A stretch of DNA of 48,581 bases. Source: an uncultured bacterium. Lineage in GTDB: Bacteria; Verrucomicrobiota; Kiritimatiellia; CAIKKV01; CAITUY01. The notes under the pieces were generated by a model. That model ran no database searches and was not told the DNA's origin. It saw only the letters and a program-made list of their open reading frames with translations. Positions 9,071 to 18,023 of this stretch are shown one piece after another (the stretch's first letter is position 1; each line of letters opens with the position of its first letter). Where the stretch lies: positions 1 through 48,581 of the forward strand of contig CAIVSY010000049.1 of NCBI GenBank assembly GCA_903908715.1, in the 5' to 3' direction. The translations under genes and the position numbers were made by a program.

Positions 9071-10945
9071 CTAGATTACCGGGAGGGTCAGGGTGGCGGT
9101 GGTGCCGTGGCCCCGACGGCTGGTGATCTGCAGGTTGCCTCCGACAGCATCCGCCCGTTCCCGCAGGCTGAAAAGGCCGAAACGGCCCGGGGTCATTTTG
9201 TTGAGGTTGAAACCGGTTCCCCGGTCCCTGACCTCGATGACAATCGAGCTTGTTCCGCCGCGGGAAATGGAAAGCGAGGCGGTCTTGACGCCTGAATGTT
9301 TGATGGCGTTCATGAGCAGTTCCCGTACGGCCTCGAAGGCGAAGATGCTCATTTCATCCGATTCCAGTTTAAAGGTGTGCAGGCCCTTGATGGCGGCCTT
9401 GAAGCCGAACCGGGAATGGATATCGCGGGCAAGCCAGTCCAGGGCGGGGCGGAGTCCGAATTCGTACAGAACGGGTGGCCGGAGCTGGGAGGTGAGGTCG
9501 CGGCTGATCTGGATGGTTTGCGTGATTTCCCCGAGCAGCCAGCGGGAGGTGTTCGAAATCGGGCCGGTCTTTTGTTCGGCCTGCAATTCCTGCAGTTTAT
9601 ACTGCATTGCCACGAGGTGTTGTTGCAGGTCTTCGTGCAGAATGTGGGCGATCCGCCGCCGTTCCTTCTGTTCCGCCTGGGTCAGTTCCAGCGCCAGGGT
9701 ACGGAGTTTGGCGGTGCGTTCCCGGACCTTGAGTTCAAGCTGGTCATGGGCCGACAGGATTTCCTTTTCGATCTGTTTCCGTCCGGTGATGTCTACCGCT
9801 GCGCAGATCACGCCGATGATCCGGCCCTCCTGGTCCCGCAGGGCTTCGGTGGTCATATCGAAGATCCCCTCGCCGGTCTTTGTATGGGCCACCACTTCGT
9901 CCTGGCGGCTGATGCCGGTTTTCAGGACCTGGCGCTTGATCCGGGTGTACAGCCGGGCATCGGCGGCGGGATACAGGTCGTGGTCCTTCTTGCCGAGGAC
10001 ATCCTCGATGCGGAAACCGGAGGATGGGTTGTACGCCCAGGTGTAGATAAGGTTGCGATCCTGGCTGAAGACCGTGATGGGGGATCCTCGCAGGGCGATG
10101 CGGAAGCGGGTTTCCGAGAGTTTCAGTTCCTCCGTGAGTCGTTTCAGGTCATCGATATCCGGTGCGGCGCCCAGCCACATGAGGATATTTCCGTTCATGT
10201 CTTTCAAGGGGACGGCGCGTGCCAGATGCCAGCGATAGGCGCCGTCCGAGGCCCGGCGCAGGCGGTACTCGCACTCGTAGAATTCCCCGCCCGTGACGTC
10301 ATCGCGGACTTTCTTCAGGACGCGGGTACGGTCTTCTGGATGAACGGCCCGCATCCATCCGTCCCCGCGGACTTCTTCCAGGGTGTTGCCGGTGTAATGG
10401 AGCCAACGCTGGTTGCAGTCGATGCATTTACCCTGTGCGTCGCAGCGCCAGGCCAGCATCGGGATGGCCTGCAGCCAGACCTTATAACGTTCCTCGCTTG
10501 CCTTCAGGGCGTCTTCCATCTCCTTGCGGGCGGTGATATCCGCGATCTGGGCGATCACGCATTTAGCCGTTCCCTTCCGGTCGCGGACGATGCGCAGGCT
10601 CACAGAGCCCCAGACAATGCGGCCGCCCTTGTGAATGTATCGTTTTTCAAATCCGGAGATCGGGGTATCCGCCTCCAGCAACTTGCGGTTGATTTCCCGT
10701 GATGCGCGGCGGTCATCCGGATGGGTGATATCCAGGAAGGTCCGTCCGATCAAATTGCCGGCCGGGAATCCTGTAAAATCGGAAAAGGCCTGGTTCACCT
10801 TCAGGAAACGGCCTTTGAGGGACAGAAGAGCCATTCCGATGGGTGCGTCGTTGAAAATGTATTCAGCCAGGGGGTTCAGTCCCGGGATTGCGCGGACGGC
10901 TATGCGTGGGCTTTGCATAGATATTCCGAGTGGTTTATTCCTCAT
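9071..10945 (-). CDS. PAS-domain sensor histidine kinase (NarL/LuxR-pairing type)
   Basis: Soluble sensor kinase with three PAS domains in series (about 26-140, 146-266 and 276-392), a coiled linker, a HisKA_3 dimerisation/phosphoacceptor helix and a HATPase domain. The likely phosphorylated His is H437 in RRIAHILHEDLQQ. The ATPase N box is NAIKHS (546-551), the G1 box DRGTGF (574-579), and a G-rich RRGHGTTATL follows near the end. There is no membrane span, so the signal is probably cytoplasmic (redox, ligand or gas). Partners of this subtype are usually LuxR-type response regulators, but none is encoded nearby, making it an orphan. The open frame runs on upstream through the riboswitch and cobT, which cannot be coding. 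The starts at 10945 and 10918 are both possible, and neither has a good Shine-Dalgarno sequence. Confidence 0.88.
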   Translation of the reverse strand: MRNKPLGISMQSPRIAVRAIPGLNPLAEYIFNDAPIGMALLSLKGRFLKVNQAFSDFTGFPAGNLIGRTFLDITHPDDRRASREINRKLLEADTPISGFEKRYIHKGGRIVWGSVSLRIVRDRKGTAKCVIAQIADITARKEMEDALKASEERYKVWLQAIPMLAWRCDAQGKCIDCNQRWLHYTGNTLEEVRGDGWMRAVHPEDRTRVLKKVRDDVTGGEFYECEYRLRRASDGAYRWHLARAVPLKDMNGNILMWLGAAPDIDDLKRLTEELKLSETRFRIALRGSPITVFSQDRNLIYTWAYNPSSGFRIEDVLGKKDHDLYPAADARLYTRIKRQVLKTGISRQDEVVAHTKTGEGIFDMTTEALRDQEGRIIGVICAAVDITGRKQIEKEILSAHDQLELKVRERTAKLRTLALELTQAEQKERRRIAHILHEDLQQHLVAMQYKLQELQAEQKTGPISNTSRWLLGEITQTIQISRDLTSQLRPPVLYEFGLRPALDWLARDIHSRFGFKAAIKGLHTFKLESDEMSIFAFEAVRELLMNAIKHSGVKTASLSISRGGTSSIVIEVRDRGTGFNLNKMTPGRFGLFSLRERADAVGGNLQITSRRGHGTTATLTLPVI

Positions 10946-10998
10946 TCCCCCGGCTTGTGCAAGGATAATAAGAGCGGGCGAGAGGATCCGCTCCGGTG

Positions 10999-11028
10999 TT
11001 GACAAGCGGGGCCGGGAGTTCTTATTGT
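10999..11028 (+). promoter_or_regulatory. Candidate sigma-70-type promoter for the cobalamin riboswitch-cobT unit
   Basis: A perfect TTGACA (10999-11004) is followed after 18 bases by TATTGT (11023-11028, four of six consensus positions). It is placed correctly just ahead of the riboswitch, about 295 bases before the cobT start and only about 54 bases from the divergent kinase start. Assigned by eye. Confidence 0.5.
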
Positions 11029-11039
11029 CGGAGCCTGAC

Positions 11040-11222
11040 AACAGGAAGGACAATCCGTCATTCCGGAATGCGGTGAGAATCCGCAGCGGTCCCGCCGCTG
11101 TAACCGGGGAGCGGGTTCGGCAGGGGAAACCCGGCCACTGCGTCGAGCGCCTTGCGGGGCGCAACGGCGCGGGAAGGCGCCGAACCGGCAACGATCCGGG
11201 AGCCAGAAGACCTGACGGGTTG
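11040..11222 (+). promoter_or_regulatory. Cobalamin (B12) riboswitch upstream of cobT
   Basis: The conserved cobalamin aptamer landmarks appear in order: GCGGTGAGAATCCGC (about 11070-11084), GCGGTCCCGCCGCTGTAA (11086-11103) and the B12 box AGCCAGAAGACCTGAC (11201-11216). The variable paired region between them contains GC-rich hairpins. It lies on the strand of cobT and is followed by an intrinsic terminator hairpin. The expected logic is that cobamide binding favours termination and shuts off cobT. The outer edges are approximate. Confidence 0.95.
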
Positions 11223-11246
11223 GTAGATAGAGCGGAATTCGATGGT

Positions 11247-11290
11247 AAAGGGTTCCGGCAAGGGTTTGCCTTGCCGGAACCCTTTTTTTT
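11247..11290 (+). terminator. Intrinsic terminator of the cobalamin riboswitch
   Basis: A perfect 14-base-pair stem (11250-11263 with 11269-11282) with a five-base loop is followed directly by eight T residues (11283-11290). It stands between the B12 box and the cobT ribosome binding site, so it is the likely expression platform of the riboswitch. Confidence 0.93.
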
Positions 11291-11323
11291 GGCGGCAAAC
11301 TGTAATGATAAAGGAGAGAGGGT

Positions 11324-12379
11324 ATGCGTGTATTGGAACAGACATTGAAGGCAATCCAACCGGCGGATCTTTCGCTGAAGCCTGCGATCCAGGCGCATCT
11401 GGATGACTTGACCAAGCCGCGGGGCAGCCTGGGCCGGTTGGAGGAGATCGCAATGCGTTACTGCCTGGCAACCGGGACGGACAGGCCGCGTCTGGGCAAA
11501 TCCCGCGTGTGTTGCTTTGCGGGCGATCATGGTGTGGCATCCGAGGGGGTCTCCGCTTTTCCGCGCGAGGTGACGCCGCAGATGGTTCTCAACATGCTGG
11601 CCGGCGGAGCGGCCATCAATGTGTTTGCCCGCCATGCCGGTGCGGAGCTTCGGGTTGTCGACATGGGGGTGGATTATGATTTCGGCTCGGCTGCGGGGCT
11701 GGTGAACCGCAAGGTGGCGCGCGGTACAGCCAATCTGGCGGCGGGGCCTGCGATGACGCTGGGGCAGGTTGTGCAGGCGCTGGAGGCGGGGATCGGGCTG
11801 GCGGAGGAGGCGGCTCGGGACGGTGTGAGTCTGCTGGGAACGGGGGAAATGGGGATTGCCAACACCACACCCGCGACGGCTCTTTTTGCGGCCTACCTGG
11901 GTTTGCCGCCGGCGGATATTACAGGGCGGGGCACAGGGGTGGATGACCAAGGTCTTCAGCACAAGATGGCTGTGATCGTCCGCGGGTTGGAGGTCAACCG
12001 CGGGGCGCTGGGCGATCCGTTGTCGACACTGGCGGCGCTGGGCGGGTTTGAGATTGCGGGTATTGCGGGTCTGGTCCTCGGCGGGGCGGCCCGGCGTGTG
12101 CCTGTGGTGGTGGATGGTTTCATCTCCACCGCGGGTGCGCTGGCAGCCCTGCGGATTCAGCCCGCTGTTTCCGACTATATCTTCTTCAGTCATCTCTCCG
12201 AGGAGCGCGGGCATCGATTTGTCATGCAGGCCCTGGCGGCCCGGCCGATCCTCGACTTCAATATGCGGCTTGGCGAAGGGACAGGGGCGGCTCTGGCCAT
12301 GACCCTTATTGCGGCGGCGGTCAAGATGTACAACGAGATGGCCACCTTCAGTTCCGCGCATGTCAGTCGGGAAGGCTAA
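11324..12379 (+). CDS. cobT: Nicotinate-nucleotide--dimethylbenzimidazole phosphoribosyltransferase
   Basis: CobT activates the lower-ligand base (dimethylbenzimidazole or a related base) by transferring phosphoribose from nicotinate mononucleotide, giving the alpha-riboside phosphate later joined to the corrinoid ring. Family landmarks are [13 protein letters not shown] near the N terminus, [36 protein letters not shown] and the catalytic glutamate region [12 protein letters not shown] (Glu about 318). The 351-residue length is normal. The ATG follows AAAGGAGAG at good spacing. It stands alone behind the B12 riboswitch. The other salvage genes in the window (cobU, cbiR) are about 19 kb away, and cobS and cobC are not here. 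Confidence 0.97.
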   Translation: MRVLEQTLKAIQPADLSLKPAIQAHLDDLTKPRGSLGRLEEIAMRYCLATGTDRPRLGKSRVCCFAGDHGVASEGVSAFPREVTPQMVLNMLAGGAAINVFARHAGAELRVVDMGVDYDFGSAAGLVNRKVARGTANLAAGPAMTLGQVVQALEAGIGLAEEAARDGVSLLGTGEMGIANTTPATALFAAYLGLPPADITGRGTGVDDQGLQHKMAVIVRGLEVNRGALGDPLSTLAALGGFEIAGIAGLVLGGAARRVPVVVDGFISTAGALAALRIQPAVSDYIFFSHLSEERGHRFVMQALAARPILDFNMRLGEGTGAALAMTLIAAAVKMYNEMATFSSAHVSREG

Positions 12380-12382
12380 GAC

Positions 12383-12454
12383 GGAACGATGCAGTTCAGG
12401 ACATCCTCACCCTGACCCGTTCCCGTCAAGGGAGGGGGAATTCCGAATCGTTTT
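12383..12454. repeat. Dispersed palindromic intergenic repeat, copy A
   Basis: This 72-base unit begins GGAACGATGCAGTTCAGGAC and ends GAATTCCGAATCGTTTT, so its ends are related as inverted repeats, with a GC-rich palindrome around CCCGTCAAGGGAGGGG in the middle. It closely resembles the reverse complement of 30735-30795. It lies just after cobT and may also affect transcript ends. Confidence 0.6.
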
Positions 12455-12666
12455 GAGGTTCTGACGGCGTCATCCTCTGGTGACGGCATAAGGGGAGTTC
12501 GTTGGTGCTTCCGAACCGATACGCCATATGAATAAGGAGATTCTGCCCATCAGAGGGCGGGTTGTCTGGAACAGGGAAAAAACGACAAATTTACATAAAT
12601 CGCTTGACGCTTTACCCGATATCGAGTAGCAACGGTCTTGTTGGATGGGGGGGAGGAGTTCTGTTC

Positions 12667-13368
12667 ATGAATTGGTTTTATGCCGTTTTGCTGCTTGGAT
12701 GGCTGTCTTTCCTGCCCGTAACCAGTGAGGCCTGGCCCTTCTTTGGCGGCGACAGAAAAGAAGCCGAAGAGGCGCCAGCCACGAATTCCACCAAGCGGTA
12801 CCATCTCCTGATTCCCGATAAGGCATCCGAGAAGGAATTGATACAACTATTTAATGCCAAGAGGGTTGTGTCAATGGAGCTGCAGACGTTATCCCTCCTG
12901 ACCGAAGAGAAGCGGCAGGAAATCCGGAAGTTTGACGGGGATTTATTCAAGGCTTTTTCGGTAAGTGAGTCGGGCAACTACCGTTTTGATCCCAAGACGA
13001 GGACAATTTACGAGCAGGTTCCCAAAGGGGAGGGGGCCGGATCGACGAATACGCCTGCCGCGGGTGGCAGGATAGAGACCACGGTTGTCTTCGAGCAGCG
13101 GGTCCACATGCAGCTCAAGGATGATGCGCAGGTCCAGCAGTTTGCGGCGTTGGCAGCGGGCAAGCGGGTGACGCAGGAAGAGGTTCAGGTGTTCAACCGT
13201 GTGTCTCGCGAGAAGCAGGTGGAGATGGACCAGATTGACAAGTCTCTCAAGGAGAAGTTTTCGGTGTCGCGCGACAGGAATTACTGGTACGACACCAAGA
13301 CGATGCGGTTGTATGAGATTGTGGATGCGCCCAAGCGCGGTGCGTTGCAGGGGCAGAATTCCCTTTAA
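12667..13368 (+). CDS. Secreted protein with a duplicated ~75-residue module
   Basis: Not recognised. The chosen ATG has GGGAGGAG eight bases upstream and gives a clean signal peptide (residues 1-22, ending SEA before WPFF); longer versions from upstream codons would bury it. The 233-residue product contains two related modules, about 43-118 and 143-219. Each has an amphipathic helix pair with 'AKRV...E.Q....', a 'FSVS..(G/R)NY.(F/Y)D.KT..(I/L)YE' ending and charged residues between. The shared ending suggests an ancient tandem duplication. The gene lies 31 bases ahead of the inverse-autotransporter/beta-helix gene with no terminator between them, so it probably shares its transcript. A periplasmic partner or assembly helper is an inference from position only. 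Confidence 0.75.
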   Translation: MNWFYAVLLLGWLSFLPVTSEAWPFFGGDRKEAEEAPATNSTKRYHLLIPDKASEKELIQLFNAKRVVSMELQTLSLLTEEKRQEIRKFDGDLFKAFSVSESGNYRFDPKTRTIYEQVPKGEGAGSTNTPAAGGRIETTVVFEQRVHMQLKDDAQVQQFAALAAGKRVTQEEVQVFNRVSREKQVEMDQIDKSLKEKFSVSRDRNYWYDTKTMRLYEIVDAPKRGALQGQNSL

Positions 13369-13399
13369 GTAACGGACGTTAGGAAAAAGGAGGCAGGAG

Positions 13400-16300
13400 A
13401 TGAAAACGAGTTGGCGAATCATGATCAGTGTGCTGGTGGTTCTGGTTGCCGGTTGCTGGGTTGCCTGTGCGGCGGACGCTCCTGCGGCCGCGGTTCCGGC
13501 GAAGGAAACGCCCAAGCAGGCTGAGCAGGCCAAGGTGGCGGCGGAGGCTCCTGCGGTCCTTCCCGCGGGCGAGATCACGCTTGGCATACATTTCCTGGAT
13601 CAGGATGCCGAGACATTTGGCGATGTCCTTTTGCCGGTCTACCAGTTCGGGGACGGATTGCTGTTTGTCAATCCCCGCGGTACGGTCAACGATAATGACG
13701 GTCAGGAAGCCAACATTGGTGTCGGGTATCGCCAGTTGTTCCCCGATAAGAATTTCATCGTGGGCGGGAACCTGTACTACGATGTACGCAACACGGAGTT
13801 GGACAACACCTTCGATCAATTCGGCGTCGGGGTGGAATTCCTGAGCCAGTGGGTGGATGCGCGGGCCAACTATTATCTCCCGCAGGATGATGTCAAGGAA
13901 GGGGAAGTCCACCTGCAGAAGACCGAAACGGTTCGTGAGATCACCCAGCACTGGAACAAGCCTCAGGGGGATGGCAACATCATCGAGCAGATTGGCTGGA
14001 CGGCTGACTCCACCTATGAAGTGACCACGCTTCAGCACTACCGCATCTATGAGCAGGCGCTCGAGGGTTTTGATGCCGAAATCGGCGCATTGCTGCCGAT
14101 TCCCGTGGTGCAGGATTATGCGGACGTGAAGGTGTTTGTGGGCTGGTACGATTTCGATGCCGAGCTGAGTGAGGACATTGAAGGCGCCAAGGCCCGTGTG
14201 GAAGTGCGGGCGCTGCCTTCTTTGTATCTCGATGGCTCCTGGTATGAGGATGAAGCCTTGTGCGGTTCGCACTATTCGGTGGGTGCGCGCGCCACGGTTC
14301 CGTTTGACCTGGCCAAGCTGGGTGCGGGCAAGAATCCGTTTGCCGGTGCGCTGGCCGGCTTCATGCCGTCCCGTGAGAAGGCGCCTTTCTCCTCCCGCCT
14401 GACGGACATGGTCATTCGCGACCTGCATGTCCGCACCGAGGCGACTGATCCGGAAGAGATTGTGGAAGACCGACGTCTCCTGGGCAAGAAACTGGTCAGC
14501 CGGACGAAGAAGGGGAAATACCAGGTTCTGGCCACGGACGTGATCTTTGTGGATAAGGATAATGACGGGTACGAGGACGGGACGCGGGAGCATCCGTACA
14601 ACACGATCGAGGAAGGTGTCGGTGATTGGCGTGGCAGGATGGTGTATGTGTTCGATGCCCGCGAGCAATATTATGAGAATGTGATTTTGCGGGAAGGACT
14701 GATCGTGTGGGGCAATGGTTGTCCGTTCTACGGGGCTGGTGGTCAGTTCATGGGCAATGGTGTGTTCCCGGTGGTGAATGGTCAGAACCTGGCGCCGGCT
14801 TTCACTCTGGCGAGCGGGGTGGAACTGGCCGGGTTCGAGATCTATCAACCGGGCGGCTATGCGGCTGGCGGCACGGAGGTCAAGTTGCCCGAGGAGGGGC
14901 AGCAGGTGGTGCCGGGAATCTTTGGCTACAATGTGACGGACGTGAACATCCACTGCAATTACGTGCATGGGGATTTCGATTTGGAGTATGAGAATTTTGA
15001 TGCGACGGACAAGGGGGAGCCCTGGGGGTCTGGAATACAGATCAACGGCGAATATATGGATTACTTCTCTGCCGCGATCTGGAATAACCGGATTGAGAAT
15101 TTCTGGGGGAACGGGATCGGGATCTCCCTTTCCGATGTAACGACTGTGGATGTGTTGCTCGCCAACAATCGCGCGAGCGGAAACCTTGGAGACGGCTTGT
15201 CGCTGTACGCCTGGGGTAACGAAGTGCAAGAAGTCGAAACTCCGCCGATGGATGATTCCATGCAGTTGCCGCCCGGCGTATTCCTGGCCCGGATTTCGGG
15301 CGATTATTCCGACAATGGTCAGGATGGCGTGTATGTCTATGCCGGCAATTACGATGTTTCGGCGGCCTTGTTTGTGGATACGGCGGCCAATCGCAACTAC
15401 AACACGGGTATTTCCGCGTACCTGCAGGCCAACTATATGTCCGGCGCGTTGTTTGCGTCGCACGAGGACTTGGACCGGCTTGATCAGTTGCTTAACACGG
15501 TCATGGGTGGTATCAACCTCTTCCCCACGATCAGCGAGGATGGCGAAGCCCCGAGCGTGGCGGATATGCTTGGCATTGGGGAACTGTACCGTGCCGGCGG
15601 ATCCATGCAGGCCAATGGAAATTACAATGGCGGCGTCTGGCTGGGCCAGTCCTCGCAAGTGAATCTGGCGGCATTCGTGGGCATGGAGGCCAATGGCAAC
15701 GGTTACTACAACTGGTGGGATATAGAAGACGAGTCCAAGCAGGGCGGATGGGGTGGATTCAATATTAATCAGCACGGAAATTACGAAAATCCGGATGTGT
15801 CGGTGCTGGCCATGATTCGGTGCGAAGCCAACGACAACGCGCCAGGGCCTGGCATCAATGTCGGCTCGTACGCCGATGAAATGGCGCTCGGCTTGTTCAT
15901 GGATATCACGGCCAACCGCAACTATGGATGCGGATTGCGCGGGGAGTTCTATAGTTATGACGGCATGGCGGGGGCCATTGTCATGTCGACCGATCCTGTG
16001 TTCGGGCTGATCGAGAACCTGACGGCGAATCCGCTGCTGGGCGACTATGTGGCGCCCATGGACATGGGCTTCATCCCGCCGTACGGCCAGGTCCAGATGA
16101 ACAACAACGGAGGAAGCGGAATCAACCTCGACGTCCATGGGTATGATATGGCGATGGCCCTGGTTCTGGATGCGCAGGCGAACGGGAACGGGAACTATTA
16201 TTCGACCCAGGACAAGGACTATACGATCCACGCCGGGATCCAGTTGGACCTATATTCGGAAAATGGAACGGCGGTTGGCATCGTGGCTTCCACCGAGACG

Positions 16301-17905
16301 CTCATGGGCATGGCCCAGTCTGTCATCGACGAAATGGAGGTTCCGATGGATCTCTCCGGTGTTTCGACGCTTGGCCATGTGGAAGCCAACGGCAATTACG
16401 GCGTAGGAGTGCATGTGTATGCCTCGGCCTATGAAGACAGCATCGTGGCTCTGCTGGGCGTGGATGCCATTGGAAATGGCCCGATCTCAGTGACTGAATC
16501 TGAACCAAAGGTGACGAATGGCTATATGGGGGATGGCATTGATGTGATGGCGCAGTCGTACTACGGCGATGCTATGGTCGGGTTGGCCGATGTGAATGCC
16601 TCCTTCAACCGAGGGGTTGGAATACATGTGGATGCTGTGGCTTCCAGCGAGTACGGGGAAGCCATGATCGGCGGTATGTTGATTATGGCGGATGGCAACC
16701 AATATGATGGGCTGCAGCTGATGGCTTCCAGTTACGCGCCTGCATCCACATACATCGTGCTGGCGGGTGTGGAGGCCAATGACAGCGTATACGGCTCCGG
16801 AATATACGCGCAGCTTATGGGCAACGGTGATTCCGCCGCCGCGCTGCAGGGCATCACGGCGAACAACAATGCCCAGAAGGGTGTCTGGCTGGATCTCAAC
16901 AGCTATGGCTATGACGGGGATGCCCATGCCTGGGTCGGGGATTCCGCATTGGCTGACATGAATGATCACATGGGTGGCTGGGATACCGACCTGTTTGACT
17001 TCATTGTGCCGATGATGCCGGAGGGCGGTGTGGAAGCCAGTGGTAACGGCGAAGCCGGCGTGCGGATAGAGGCGGATGCGAGCGGCGAGGAAGGTTCCGT
17101 ATGGGTCGATGTTGATGGCGTCCGTGCGCTGTCCAACGGGACGGATCCCGAGAATGACGACAACGCCGGCGTGGCCATTCTGGCCAACGCCTGGGGTGAT
17201 GTGGATGTCATGGTGGACGATACCTACGTGGCGATGAATGAGGGGAATGGCCTGCGTATCGTTGCCAACTCCTCCAGTGAAGTCCGGGTCGATGTCAGCG
17301 ACGTTACGGCAACGGAAAACTATAATGGTGTCAAGGCGATCGTGGATGCCTGGGGCCCTGTTAGCTTATCCTTTGCGGACATGAACGTATCGGGCAACGA
17401 CAACAACGGCCTGCATGTGAATGCCAGCAGCTGGCCCGGTTCCATCGACCTGGACGTGGATGAGGTTATCTCCAGCGGGAACGGCAACCATGGTATCCGC
17501 GCGAACCTCGACGCGTATGGATTGGTGGACGCATCCTTTACGCAGAACGAGTTGATCGGGAACACGGTTAACGGGCTGAGCCTGGTGATGGATTCCGATA
17601 CCGAATCACGGCTGTTCGGCGAGTACAACGTCATGAGCCTGAATGGCGAGGACGGTATGAAGGTGGATACTTCGGCGCCGTCGGGGCATCGCTTCTATGA
17701 TTTCGGCGGCGGGGTTTATGGCAGCGCCGGTATGAATTCCATATACGGGAATGGAGCGTATGATGTGGAGCGCAGCGGTGCGGGCCAGTTCTACATCATG
17801 AACAGCTACTGGGGCGGTTCGGCGCCGGTTTATGGTGTCGATTACATCGGGAATAATATGCAGGTTGGCGGCTGGCTGGCGGTGGATCCCAACGCAGCCC
17901 CGTAA
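13400..17905 (+). CDS. Inverse-autotransporter-type barrel with long beta-helix passenger
   Basis: Predicted outer-membrane surface protein of 1501 residues. After an N-terminal signal and an Ala/Lys/Glu-rich linker, residues about 58-330 resemble the inverse autotransporter (intimin/invasin) beta-domain: alternating strands such as VGYRQLFPDKNFIVGGNLYYD (split by turns), FGVGVEFLSQWVDARANYY and LDGSWYEDE. After a hinge (about 330-378), DVIFVDKDNDGYEDGTREHP opens a parallel beta-helix of many rungs ('A.GN...G......S......') to the C terminus. The barrel-then-passenger order matches intimin-like proteins, but the passenger is a beta-helix rather than Ig-like domains. The signal is ambiguous: VAGC (16-19) fits a lipobox, while ACA-ADA (22-27) fits signal peptidase I. 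AGGAGG lies seven bases upstream. A role in adhesion or glycan contact is inferred. Confidence 0.82.
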   Translation: MKTSWRIMISVLVVLVAGCWVACAADAPAAAVPAKETPKQAEQAKVAAEAPAVLPAGEITLGIHFLDQDAETFGDVLLPVYQFGDGLLFVNPRGTVNDNDGQEANIGVGYRQLFPDKNFIVGGNLYYDVRNTELDNTFDQFGVGVEFLSQWVDARANYYLPQDDVKEGEVHLQKTETVREITQHWNKPQGDGNIIEQIGWTADSTYEVTTLQHYRIYEQALEGFDAEIGALLPIPVVQDYADVKVFVGWYDFDAELSEDIEGAKARVEVRALPSLYLDGSWYEDEALCGSHYSVGARATVPFDLAKLGAGKNPFAGALAGFMPSREKAPFSSRLTDMVIRDLHVRTEATDPEEIVEDRRLLGKKLVSRTKKGKYQVLATDVIFVDKDNDGYEDGTREHPYNTIEEGVGDWRGRMVYVFDAREQYYENVILREGLIVWGNGCPFYGAGGQFMGNGVFPVVNGQNLAPAFTLASGVELAGFEIYQPGGYAAGGTEVKLPEEGQQVVPGIFGYNVTDVNIHCNYVHGDFDLEYENFDATDKGEPWGSGIQINGEYMDYFSAAIWNNRIENFWGNGIGISLSDVTTVDVLLANNRASGNLGDGLSLYAWGNEVQEVETPPMDDSMQLPPGVFLARISGDYSDNGQDGVYVYAGNYDVSAALFVDTAANRNYNTGISAYLQANYMSGALFASHEDLDRLDQLLNTVMGGINLFPTISEDGEAPSVADMLGIGELYRAGGSMQANGNYNGGVWLGQSSQVNLAAFVGMEANGNGYYNWWDIEDESKQGGWGGFNINQHGNYENPDVSVLAMIRCEANDNAPGPGINVGSYADEMALGLFMDITANRNYGCGLRGEFYSYDGMAGAIVMSTDPVFGLIENLTANPLLGDYVAPMDMGFIPPYGQVQMNNNGGSGINLDVHGYDMAMALVLDAQANGNGNYYSTQDKDYTIHAGIQLDLYSENGTAVGIVASTETLMGMAQSVIDEMEVPMDLSGVSTLGHVEANGNYGVGVHVYASAYEDSIVALLGVDAIGNGPISVTESEPKVTNGYMGDGIDVMAQSYYGDAMVGLADVNASFNRGVGIHVDAVASSEYGEAMIGGMLIMADGNQYDGLQLMASSYAPASTYIVLAGVEANDSVYGSGIYAQLMGNGDSAAALQGITANNNAQKGVWLDLNSYGYDGDAHAWVGDSALADMNDHMGGWDTDLFDFIVPMMPEGGVEASGNGEAGVRIEADASGEEGSVWVDVDGVRALSNGTDPENDDNAGVAILANAWGDVDVMVDDTYVAMNEGNGLRIVANSSSEVRVDVSDVTATENYNGVKAIVDAWGPVSLSFADMNVSGNDNNGLHVNASSWPGSIDLDVDEVISSGNGNHGIRANLDAYGLVDASFTQNELIGNTVNGLSLVMDSDTESRLFGEYNVMSLNGEDGMKVDTSAPSGHRFYDFGGGVYGSAGMNSIYGNGAYDVERSGAGQFYIMNSYWGGSAPVYGVDYIGNNMQVGGWLAVDPNAAP

Positions 17906-17927
17906 CCGGGCCAAATGGATGATAAGG

Positions 17928-17959
17928 AAAGGGACGCGTCGAAGGACGCGTCCCTTTTT
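17928..17959 (+). terminator. Intrinsic terminator after the beta-helix surface gene
   Basis: A perfect ten-base-pair GC-rich stem (17931-17940 with 17945-17954), a GAAG loop and five T residues follow the stop codon by about 25 bases. The A-rich left flank (17928-17930) pairs with the T run. Confidence 0.93.
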
Positions 17960-18023
17960 CTTGCCGATTTGTGATGCCGGGCAGGGTCTGAGCTGGTATC
18001 CTTTACTTCTGAGGTGATGGGAT

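Noticed and set aside
10946-12361. Upstream continuation of the histidine kinase reading frame on the minus strand
   Set aside because: It runs antisense through the cobalamin riboswitch and cobT, whose sequence and conservation explain the region; the added protein is low-complexity basic sequence.
13379-16231. Very long minus-strand reading frame (950 residues) inside the surface-protein gene
   Set aside because: Antisense shadow caused by GC-rich, repetitive codons of the plus-strand beta-helix gene; the product resembles no protein and the plus strand has a signal peptide, ribosome binding site and terminator.
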